Shown here: in pieces, positions 1 to 5,289 of the stretch
Position numbering within the stretch: position 1 is the stretch's first letter
How the letters are laid out: each line of letters starts with the position of its first letter
Source: Jingyaoa shaoxingensis
GTDB lineage: Bacteria; Bacillota; Clostridia; Lachnospirales; Lachnospiraceae
Length of the DNA stretch: 37,722 bases
Reading direction: 5' to 3'
NCBI RefSeq assembly: GCF_014385005.1
Contig: NZ_JACRSZ010000022.1
Span: 1 to 37,722, forward strand
Position numbers and translations under genes: made by a program
The notes under the pieces: generated by a model
Seen by the model: the letters and a program-made list of their open reading frames with translations, nothing else
What the model was told of the DNA's origin: nothing
Databases searched by the model: none

Positions 1-11
1 ACATGCACCGT
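1..11. repeat. attL core repeat (outer left end of prophage)
   Basis: The 11 bases ACATGCACCGT at the extreme left are identical to the last 11 bases of the window. With an integrase gene at the right end and a complete phage genome between, the simplest reading is the direct repeat left by site-specific integration. The repeat could be longer, since bases outside the window cannot be seen. The host target gene cannot be named from this short core; it does not read as a tRNA 3' end. Confidence 0.7.
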
Positions 12-137
12 ATCACGAACATTATTCTTTTCGCTCCTCTCAAATCTTAACACATCCCACGGTGACAATAAAGCCAAACTTTTTTCTATAGTTCAGATTC
101 TAAATATTTTTACATCCTCGCATTATATATCTGCGTT

Positions 138-166
138 GGTGGCAAATCGGTGGCAATGCCACCGAC
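138..166. repeat. Putative integrase arm-type sites, left end
   Basis: The 19 bases GGTGGCAAATCGGTGGCAA (138-156) contain two direct GGTGGCAA half-sites and recur exactly at 37624-37642. A third half-site in inverted orientation (GCCACC, 158-163) makes 148-164 an almost perfect palindrome centred on 156. The right end has the same plan: two direct half-sites plus one inverted copy. Paired direct repeats inside both prophage ends fit arm sites bound by the N-terminal domain of a lambda/Tn916-type integrase. The endolysin stop codon (169-171) lies immediately beside them. Confidence 0.6.
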
Positions 167-168
167 AA

Positions 169-1530
169 TTATCTCAGCAAAATGCTCTTCCAAGTAGCAT
201 TGCCAGCACAACCATCTACTTCCAGCTTCTTCTTTTTCTGGTACTCTTTGATAGCATACACAGTGTTTGTACCACAGGATCCATCAATAGACAGCTTCTT
301 GCCATCCTTGCCCTTGCATCCATTGCTCTTCAGAAGTCTCTGCAATAACTTCACATCATTTCCTGTTGATCCACTCTGTACCATTTTTACCTCAAACATG
401 TATCCTGTCCCTCCTGTCTCTGTACTTGCTTTATTCTCTGTTTTTGTGTCTACGGTCTGGCTGTCTGCATATTTCGGGCGGGCGTAGCCACGGATATACC
501 CCCAGCCGATCGGGATGGTTCTTTCACCCACTACGCCACCGCTCATATTTCCTTCGATTACCGTCAGGGTTCTATTCTTGGTATTCACTGTTTCTACGAT
601 GCCGATATGATCCGCCCAGCCATCATTAGGCTGTGTACTGTCATCCCAGTTATAGCAGATAATATCTCCTGGATTCGGTGTGATCGTTCCATCTTCATTC
701 CAGATACCTTTTTTGTCGAACAAATTGATATGTTCCTCTACTCCACACTCTGTGCCACCGATCAGATCCACAGCTCCCAATTTGATAAAAGCTGCAGATA
801 CTGTAGCATCGCAATAATCATCTACATAGCTGACTTTGTATCCTCTGGCCAAAGGATAATGACTGTTGTACAGATCAATGATAGGCTTGTGTGTTCCTTT
901 CGCTCTGCTCAGACCGATCCAGCTTTTCATTACATCAATAATCTGCTGTGCTGTTACTTTCACGCTATTTCCTCCGTTCTGATTTAAATATTTTTCAAAT
1001 GCATAGCCTCGATCTGCTCTGCCCTTTCGCACGGCATCGCCGGTATTGGCCGGAGCTTCGAAATGTACCAGGAAATAATCAGATGCAGTTTTAATGGATG
1101 TTGCTGTGGTCAGCACATTCCATACATTCTTGTATGTATTCTGCAGTTCATAGATCAGATATTCTAACTGCATCTTTAAATCTGATATAGATACACCTTT
1201 CTGTTTCGCTAAACGGTACAACCCCGCTTTTCTTCCCGGACTTGTCCACTGGGCCAGACCGTGTCCGTATTGTTTTCCATGCAATGGATGCTGAAACTCT
1301 TCCAGTGTAATTGTTCCATTGTCAATCGCTGCTGTATAGCTTTCATCTGTATAGCTATATCCTGCTTCTTTCAATCTTCTGACTAAAAGGTATTCCATTC
1401 TATTCGCATAGAAGCCATCCGATTCAGCTTCCAGATTGTCGATGACCCCGATAGCACCTTCGTGCGTCATTCCCTGCGCTCTAAAATAATAATACGCTTC
1501 GACCTCTGAAGCTCTGTTAATTACTGCCAT
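169..1530 (-). CDS. Endolysin: tail-lysozyme-like + CHAP + peptidoglycan-binding
   Basis: 453-residue modular lysin, last gene of the late operon, which degrades host peptidoglycan at the end of infection. Residues about 10-185 resemble the phage tail lysozyme domain (EAESDGFYANRMEYLLVRR, YGHGLAQWTSPGR). Residues about 195-355 are a CHAP amidase/endopeptidase with likely catalytic Cys240 (DDYCDAT), His308 (ADHIGIVE) and Asn328 (EGNMSG). Residues about 380-453 match a PG_binding_1 repeat (GNDVKLLQRLLKSNG, VDGCAGNATWKSI). It has no signal peptide, so export depends on the holin at 1672-2181. Its ATG overlaps the end of the 43-residue ORF upstream, implying translational coupling. A lysin with two catalytic domains and one wall-binding domain is common in phages of Gram-positive hosts. 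Confidence 0.92.
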   Translation of the reverse strand: MAVINRASEVEAYYYFRAQGMTHEGAIGVIDNLEAESDGFYANRMEYLLVRRLKEAGYSYTDESYTAAIDNGTITLEEFQHPLHGKQYGHGLAQWTSPGRKAGLYRLAKQKGVSISDLKMQLEYLIYELQNTYKNVWNVLTTATSIKTASDYFLVHFEAPANTGDAVRKGRADRGYAFEKYLNQNGGNSVKVTAQQIIDVMKSWIGLSRAKGTHKPIIDLYNSHYPLARGYKVSYVDDYCDATVSAAFIKLGAVDLIGGTECGVEEHINLFDKKGIWNEDGTITPNPGDIICYNWDDSTQPNDGWADHIGIVETVNTKNRTLTVIEGNMSGGVVGERTIPIGWGYIRGYARPKYADSQTVDTKTENKASTETGGTGYMFEVKMVQSGSTGNDVKLLQRLLKSNGCKGKDGKKLSIDGSCGTNTVYAIKEYQKKKKLEVDGCAGNATWKSILLR

Positions 1531-1652
1531 TCTTTGTCTGTCCTTTCTATAAAATTATCAGGGGATACATCCCTGACATATCCCCCGAACTCTTTCCACA
1601 ACATTGCAGGAAATGCAATGATTCCAACAATTGCAATAATGGCATATTTCAT
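1521..1652 (-). CDS. Small single-span membrane protein in lysis cassette
   Basis: 43 codons, MKYAIIAIVGIIAFPAMLWK at the start and a short polar tail. One hydrophobic segment (about residues 3-19) is followed by charged residues. The ribosome site AAGGGGAT stands about 7 bases before the ATG. The stop codon overlaps the start of the endolysin (TGG CAG TAA against ATG GCA GTA). Its place between holin and endolysin suggests an accessory lysis peptide, such as a second holin or antiholin, but no family is recognised. Confidence 0.6.
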   Translation of the reverse strand: MKYAIIAIVGIIAFPAMLWKEFGGYVRDVSPDNFIERTDKEWQ

Positions 1653-1671
1653 AATCGTATCCCCTTTTCTT

Positions 1672-2181
1672 TTACACATGCTCGTCTGCAATTACCTTTT
1701 CTCTGGTTGATTCTGCTTTCTGCTGCATTGTTAATACATCATTCTGTTCCTCTGCAATTTCATCCGCATCTGGAAGCTCATCCGTATAATTACTCAAGAA
1801 GTTTCGCACTACGCTCCACACTCTTTTCACCGGCAAACCACACAGGTACATGTTCTTTAGAATGCTGACAATCTCATAAGCAATGTATAACAGGCCGAAA
1901 AACTCAGCTGCGCCGATCGTCTCCACACCGATCCACGTTCGTACCTGTTCCGGTACAAACCCGATTAAATTGATCTTTACCAGATAATCCACAATCAGCA
2001 ATCCGCAGAGGCTGACGATCATGGAAATCTTACGGATAGCCCCATCGATGCCAAAGCAGGAATTGAACTTTCTTTCCCTTGCTGCCCGGATCACGCCAAA
2101 AATCGTATCAAAAATAACTGCTGCTACAACGAGCTGGATAATCTTGTTATGCATAAATAATTCAATAAGTTTTCCTAACAT
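1672..2181 (-). CDS. Holin, phage_holin_4 (toxin secretion/phage lysis) family
   Basis: 169 residues with hydrophobic stretches near residues 15-32, 52-75 and 88-110. The segment FFGLLYIAYEIVSILKN followed by GLPV is the signature of the phage_holin_4_1 family, in which a similar SIL(E/K)N motif precedes G-PVP. The C-terminal 35 residues are charged and rich in Glu and Gln, as usual for the cytoplasmic tail that times lysis. It opens the membrane for the endolysin. It is followed by the 43-residue membrane ORF and the endolysin, forming a three-gene lysis cassette. Confidence 0.9.
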   Translation of the reverse strand: MLGKLIELFMHNKIIQLVVAAVIFDTIFGVIRAARERKFNSCFGIDGAIRKISMIVSLCGLLIVDYLVKINLIGFVPEQVRTWIGVETIGAAEFFGLLYIAYEIVSILKNMYLCGLPVKRVWSVVRNFLSNYTDELPDADEIAEEQNDVLTMQQKAESTREKVIADEHV

Positions 2182-2316
2182 ATTTTGTCCTTTCTATCTT
2201 TTATTGTCATTGTGCAAAAAATACGGTTTGTCTCTGATCATAATCCATCTCACTTTATCATTTTGTGAGTATATTATAATTCAACGAAATGGTCCTTTTG
2301 TATCAATATGCAAAAA

Positions 2317-2349
2317 GAAAACCTCAACCGTCATTTGGTCAAGGCTTTC
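2317..2349 (-). terminator. Intrinsic terminator after the membrane-anchored cargo gene
   Basis: GAAAACCTCAACC (2317-2329) and GGTCAAGGCTTTC (2337-2349) pair over 12 positions with a few G-U pairs and a 7-base loop. Read on the minus strand the stem is followed by TTTTCTTTTTG. It lies just beyond the stop of the 178-residue gene and upstream of the holin, so the holin must receive transcription by read-through, antitermination or a separate promoter. The plus strand also has a T-run after the stem. Confidence 0.65.
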
Positions 2350-2356
2350 TCATTTT

Positions 2357-2893
2357 TTACTGTATCTCTTCTATTGCACCTGTCTCTTTATTTACATGAT
2401 ATTCTTTAAGCAGCATCCCGCTGAAAAGCAAATTTGCATCATGTTCTTCCTTATCAACATATTCATATACCGACACATCCAGCAGATCTCCCATTACAGA
2501 AATTTTTGTTGTTGTCTTGTAATTAAAGTTTACGATTGCATGAATCTCATCGTCATTGCCAAAATATTTTTTGTAATAGTCCAATGCAATGTTCTGAGCT
2601 TCCACGTTTTCTGCCATAGTAGCAACCCGCCAATTGCCGGTTACATCATTAGGTACTTTCATCACATTAAAAGAAAGACTATCTTCTGCTTCACTTTCAG
2701 TCTGTGGTATGTTGGTTTGTGCTTCTGTTGTACTATTTATCTCTGTTTCTTTATTATCATTGTCATCTTTTCCTGTGCTTCCATAAGCTACCCCAATAAT
2801 AATGATAATAAACCCCCAGAACCACCATTTCTTAAAAATAGGCTTCCTGGCTTTTACTCTGCTCCTTTTTCCTCTTGATCTTCTGTCTCCCAT
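2357..2893 (-). CDS. Membrane-anchored extracytoplasmic protein, probable lysogen-expressed cargo
   Basis: 178 residues: a very basic N-terminus (RRSRGKRSRVKARK), one transmembrane segment (WWFWGFIIIIIGVAYG, about 23-38), a low-complexity Asn/Thr/Glu linker (about 42-70), then a compact domain of about 100 residues. The topology predicts the domain lies outside the membrane. The gene has its own extended -10 promoter (2924-2932), a strong ribosome site (GGGAGGA) and its own terminator (2317-2349), so it is a separate unit inside the late region. That is typical of a moron, for example a superinfection-exclusion or host-fitness factor. No catalytic motif is recognised. Confidence 0.75.
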   Translation of the reverse strand: MGDRRSRGKRSRVKARKPIFKKWWFWGFIIIIIGVAYGSTGKDDNDNKETEINSTTEAQTNIPQTESEAEDSLSFNVMKVPNDVTGNWRVATMAENVEAQNIALDYYKKYFGNDDEIHAIVNFNYKTTTKISVMGDLLDVSVYEYVDKEEHDANLLFSGMLLKEYHVNKETGAIEEIQ

Positions 2894-2923
2894 ATCTCAT
2901 TCCTCCCAAACTTGTTTTTTTAT

Positions 2924-2932
2924 ATTATAGCA
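2924..2932 (-). promoter_or_regulatory. Extended -10 promoter for the 178-residue membrane protein
   Basis: On the minus strand TGCTATAAT is a perfect extended -10 (TG-n-TATAAT). There is no good -35, as usual for extended -10 promoters. The gene starts 31 bases downstream after GGGAGGA. Confidence 0.6.
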
Positions 2933-2958
2933 AAATTGGAAGAACTTTTCATTATTAA

Positions 2959-3957
2959 TTATATAACACATTTCAAGTGACTATTTTTTACGGACATTTG
3001 ATCACTTGTAATGTACTGCATTGTCGTATCCAGCGATTCATGACCAAGTAACTTGCTCACATCGACAATATTCATTCCATGATCCAGTGACACACTTGCA
3101 GTAGTATGCCGAAACACGTGCGGCGTAACGTGCGTCAGCACATCAGATGTTCTCTGCACGATATCTCTTATAATTTTTTCAATTCCTTCCTTTCGCAATC
3201 TTCCATATGGCTTTTTTCTGTACACAAATAATGCCGGGGTATTGTCTGTTCGTTCTGCCAAATATTCTTTCAACGCAAATTCTGCTTTTGCATTCAGGTA
3301 ACTGGTACGATGCTTACTGCCTTTTCCGAATAACATTACTTCTTTTGTTTCAAAATTTACATCTATAATATTGAGATGTTCCAATTCACTCACACGGCAT
3401 CCGGTAGAATACAGCATCTCAACAATTGCTTTCTCTCTTTTCGTTTTGCATACAGATCGGATCTGCTCTAATTCAAGCTGAGACATTGGTTTCTTATGCT
3501 TCCTCTCATACTTAATCGGTTTGATATTGACTGCTGGATTTTTGGGTATATACTCTTCTGCTGCCAGCCAAGAAAAGTATGTGCAGATCACTGTTCTTTT
3601 ACCATCAAGTGTTCTATTCGATACTCCATGATTCTTCTGGTAAGTGTACAGATACCCTCTTATATCAATCGCACTTACTTCATATGGTTGTTTCTTTATT
3701 GTCATGAAAAAATCTTTCAGTACAATATCGTACAGATACAATGTCTTATCAGATAATCCTGCAATCTTTTTCGATACAATGTAGATCTGCACGCTCTCTG
3801 GCACATGATATTCATATTCTACAACATCTGTTTTTCTGTTCTCAATCTCATAGTCTGACAATATGACATCCAGTTTCATTCCTATGATTTTCAGTGTGTC
3901 ACCATCTGCATACTCATTCATCATGACAAGCAATTCATTTCTCAATTGCTCTCTCAT
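2959..3957 (-). CDS. Second tyrosine recombinase (XerC/D-like)
   Basis: 332 residues. An N-terminal core-binding SAM-like domain (about 50-145: LSDKTLYLYDIVLKDFF, LDGKRTVICTYFSWL) is followed by a complete catalytic domain: Arg188 (GCRVSELE), Lys212 (GKGSKHR), His280 and Arg283 (HVFRHTTAS), His306 (LGHESLDTT) and nucleophile Tyr315 (TMQYIT). All catalytic residues are present, so it should be active. It lacks the AP2-like arm-binding domain of the main integrase and resembles Xer-type enzymes. It sits between fibre and lysis genes, far from either att site, beside a ribbon-helix-helix gene. It could belong to a smaller inserted element or act on local DNA inversion or resolution; its substrate is unknown. 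Ribosome site: AAGGAGGG before ATG. Confidence 0.88.
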   Translation of the reverse strand: MREQLRNELLVMMNEYADGDTLKIIGMKLDVILSDYEIENRKTDVVEYEYHVPESVQIYIVSKKIAGLSDKTLYLYDIVLKDFFMTIKKQPYEVSAIDIRGYLYTYQKNHGVSNRTLDGKRTVICTYFSWLAAEEYIPKNPAVNIKPIKYERKHKKPMSQLELEQIRSVCKTKREKAIVEMLYSTGCRVSELEHLNIIDVNFETKEVMLFGKGSKHRTSYLNAKAEFALKEYLAERTDNTPALFVYRKKPYGRLRKEGIEKIIRDIVQRTSDVLTHVTPHVFRHTTASVSLDHGMNIVDVSKLLGHESLDTTMQYITSDQMSVKNSHLKCVI

Positions 3958-4031
3958 AAAAAGCCCTCCTTTTTATGATTCACAAAAGGACGGCATTATG
4001 CTATAATATTTCCGTACCATTTTGTGGTGCC

Positions 4032-4070
4032 GGAGTCGAACTTTTAGATTGGTAGTCGGGGTTCGGCTCC
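4032..4070. repeat. Hairpin upstream of the second recombinase
   Basis: GGAGTCGAAC (4032-4041) and GTTCGGCTCC (4061-4070) pair over 10 positions with one G-U and a 19-base loop. On the minus strand the 3' arm and flank read GTTCGACTCCGGCACCA, which resembles a tRNA 3' end ending in CCA, but the spacing is too short for a real T-arm plus acceptor. It lies between the ribbon-helix-helix and recombinase genes and may be a control element or recombination target. Confidence 0.4.
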
Positions 4071-4089
4071 TTTATTTCTTGCATTGTTA

Positions 4090-4272
4090 TTATTCGTTTT
4101 TGAGATCATCCTCTATTAAATCAATGATATACTGATTCAAACTTTTTCCCTGTTTTTTTGCTCTCTCCTTATATTCTTCTGCTTTTTTCTTTGTAACAAC
4201 TACTCTGATAGTGTGCTTATCTTCCATGTATTTTGCAGTTGCTCTGGCCTGTATTTCTTTTTTGTATGCCAT
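4090..4272 (-). CDS. Ribbon-helix-helix (Arc/CopG-like) DNA-binding protein
   Basis: 60 residues. The short strand HTIRVVVTKKKAEEYKERAK followed by KKQGKSLNQYIIDLIEDDL gives the beta-alpha-alpha pattern of RHH repressors: alternating polar/hydrophobic strand, helix, G-x-S turn and second helix. Such proteins bind operators as dimers and often repress their own promoter. Ribosome site AAGAGGTAG precedes the ATG, and a TATAAT -10 (minus strand, 4313-4318) lies upstream. No toxin gene is next to it. The neighbouring recombinase suggests a role in controlling that gene. Confidence 0.75.
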   Translation of the reverse strand: MAYKKEIQARATAKYMEDKHTIRVVVTKKKAEEYKERAKKQGKSLNQYIIDLIEDDLKNE

Positions 4273-4300
4273 ACAATACTACCTCTTGACTACATTATTT

Positions 4301-4362
4301 TTCCTGCTATATATTATAAATAGGACTTGGGCGGTTAGCAGGAATGTTTTAGAGAACCGCCC
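4301..4362 (-). promoter_or_regulatory. Promoter and repeat region before the RHH gene
   Basis: The motif TTCCTGCTA occurs at 4301-4309, in inverted form at 4336-4344 and again at 4556-4564, next to the promoters or ribosome sites of the two small genes here. A TATAAT -10 (minus strand, 4313-4318) lies between the first two copies. A hairpin GGGCGGTT/AACCGCCC (4329-4336, 4355-4362) precedes it and could end the upstream small transcript. The pattern fits an autoregulated unit bound by the RHH protein. Confidence 0.4.
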
Positions 4363-4378
4363 TCGTCTGATCCCTTAT

Positions 4379-4543
4379 TTAATTATCTTCAATACCTTTT
4401 TGAGTATCATCTATGAGTTTGTCCAGCATCTTATCAGCTTCCTCATATTCTTTATTTTTCAATGCAATTTTTAAATCTTTCAAATCCTGTAACAATCTTC
4501 TTAAATAACTTTTAAATACGCTCATGTTATTTTCCTCATCCAT
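4379..4543 (-). CDS. Small helical acidic protein, unknown function
   Basis: 54 codons, beginning MDEENNMSVFKSYLRRLLQD and ending DKLIDDTQKGIEDN. The composition (Lys, Glu, Asp, Leu; no Cys, no Pro) predicts two amphipathic helices. It has a very good ribosome site (AAAGGAG, 7 bases before ATG) and its own promoter overlapping a perfect 14-bp inverted repeat. No family is recognised. It belongs to the AT-rich cargo segment between fibre and lysis genes. Confidence 0.6.
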   Translation of the reverse strand: MDEENNMSVFKSYLRRLLQDLKDLKIALKNKEYEEADKMLDKLIDDTQKGIEDN

Positions 4544-4582
4544 TTTGTATCTCCTTTCCTGCTAACTCCTTGTTACAAATAT

Positions 4583-4642
4583 AATATAGCACATTTTTTA
4601 CATATTAGCCAATATGCATTTTGTATAAATATTGGCTAATAT
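4583..4642 (-). promoter_or_regulatory. Promoter with perfect 14-bp inverted-repeat operator
   Basis: ATATTAGCCAATAT (4602-4615) and ATATTGGCTAATAT (4629-4642) are exact reverse complements separated by 13 bases. The -35 (TTGGCT, minus strand, 4607-4612) lies inside one arm and is 18 bases from a TATATT -10 (4583-4588). The downstream gene is the 54-residue ORF. An inverted repeat covering a -35 box is the usual design of a repressor operator; the nearby RHH protein is a candidate binder. Confidence 0.55.
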
Positions 4643-4680
4643 TTTTGTATATTCTGCCACAATATACAAACTGAAAGAAA

Positions 4681-4739
4681 AAGGTACGATACCACCTCTG
4701 ATTTCTAAAAAGAAATCATCCAAGATGTTCTCGCACCTT
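4681..4739 (-). terminator. Intrinsic terminator after the 132-residue gene
   Basis: An outer stem AAGGTACGA/TCGCACCTT (4681-4689, 4731-4739, one mismatch) encloses an inner perfect hairpin TGATTTCT-AAAA-AGAAATCA (4699-4718). Read leftward it is followed by a T-rich run (TTTTTCTTTC). It lies 8 bases past the stop codon of the 132-residue gene. Confidence 0.6.
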
Positions 4740-4747
4740 ATATTGGA

Positions 4748-5146
4748 TTAACTATATAAGTATGTTTTACATTCTGAAAAACTTAAAATTCTATATGCAG
4801 TGCTTATAAAATTCATTTTCTCAAGCAAATTTAATTGCTGATATTTTTCCAGTACTTCTTCTCTTGATAGCTTAATATCACCTGCACTAATAACTTTCTG
4901 TATTCCAGCTCCAACTTGAACTGTAATATCATATATAAACCAACCGTCTTCATCATAACACAAGATTAAGTCATGGTCTTCGTCAGTCCCTTCATTTCTC
5001 ACCACTCTACTTCTACTCTGAATGGTAGCAAATGCAATAAGTGCCCTATCAGCTAATCCGTAATGCTCTATTTTATATTTAGAATAATCATGTTCAAGTT
5101 CTTTTGTAACAGCATAAATAATTTTTTCGATTTCCTCATTATTCAT
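4748..5146 (-). CDS. Hypothetical cargo protein with own promoter
   Basis: 132 residues, soluble and acidic. It has a helical N-terminus (EEIEKIIYAVTKELEHDYSKYK), a central strand-rich part (HDLILCYDEDGWFIYDITVQVG) and a helical C-terminus. No known domain is recognised. A near-consensus sigma-A promoter (5178-5206), ribosome site AAGGAGACG and its own terminator (4681-4739) make it an independent unit, and it looks more AT-rich than the structural genes. These are marks of a moron that may be expressed in the lysogen, for example an anti-phage or host-modifying factor, but that is only a guess from context. Confidence 0.65.
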   Translation of the reverse strand: MNNEEIEKIIYAVTKELEHDYSKYKIEHYGLADRALIAFATIQSRSRVVRNEGTDEDHDLILCYDEDGWFIYDITVQVGAGIQKVISAGDIKLSREEVLEKYQQLNLLEKMNFISTAYRILSFSECKTYLYS

Positions 5147-5177
5147 AGATATCGTCTCCTTCTAACTTGGTGAAAAA

Positions 5178-5206
5178 ATTATATCATAACCTTTTCTTTT
5201 CTTCAA
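5178..5206 (-). promoter_or_regulatory. Strong sigma-A promoter for the 132-residue gene
   Basis: Minus strand TTGAAG (5201-5206), 17-base spacer, TATAAT (5178-5183). The gene starts about 32 bases downstream of the -10. This is among the best promoter matches in the late region. Confidence 0.7.
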
Positions 5207-5289
5207 TCATCATATAAAGCAGCGCCATCAGAGTGTAATATTCCCTTTCTTTTTGTCATGTTTTGGTAGTAAGAAATAGCCCTCTTTAG

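Noticed and set aside
2021..2878. 285-residue plus-strand ORF
   Set aside because: It is antisense to the holin and the membrane-protein gene, rich in Phe, Ile and Cys, and spans a terminator; a shadow ORF.
4022..4075. tRNA remnant suggested by GTTCGACTCCGGCACCA
   Set aside because: The distance from T-loop to CCA is about seven bases too short and the T-stem does not pair. It is kept only as a hairpin.
5210..5280. Short minus-strand reading frames MTKRKGILHSDGAALYDD and MALLYMMIEEKKRL
   Set aside because: Both are under 20 codons. They could be two halves of a decayed small gene, but there is no good ribosome site for the first and no recognised relative.
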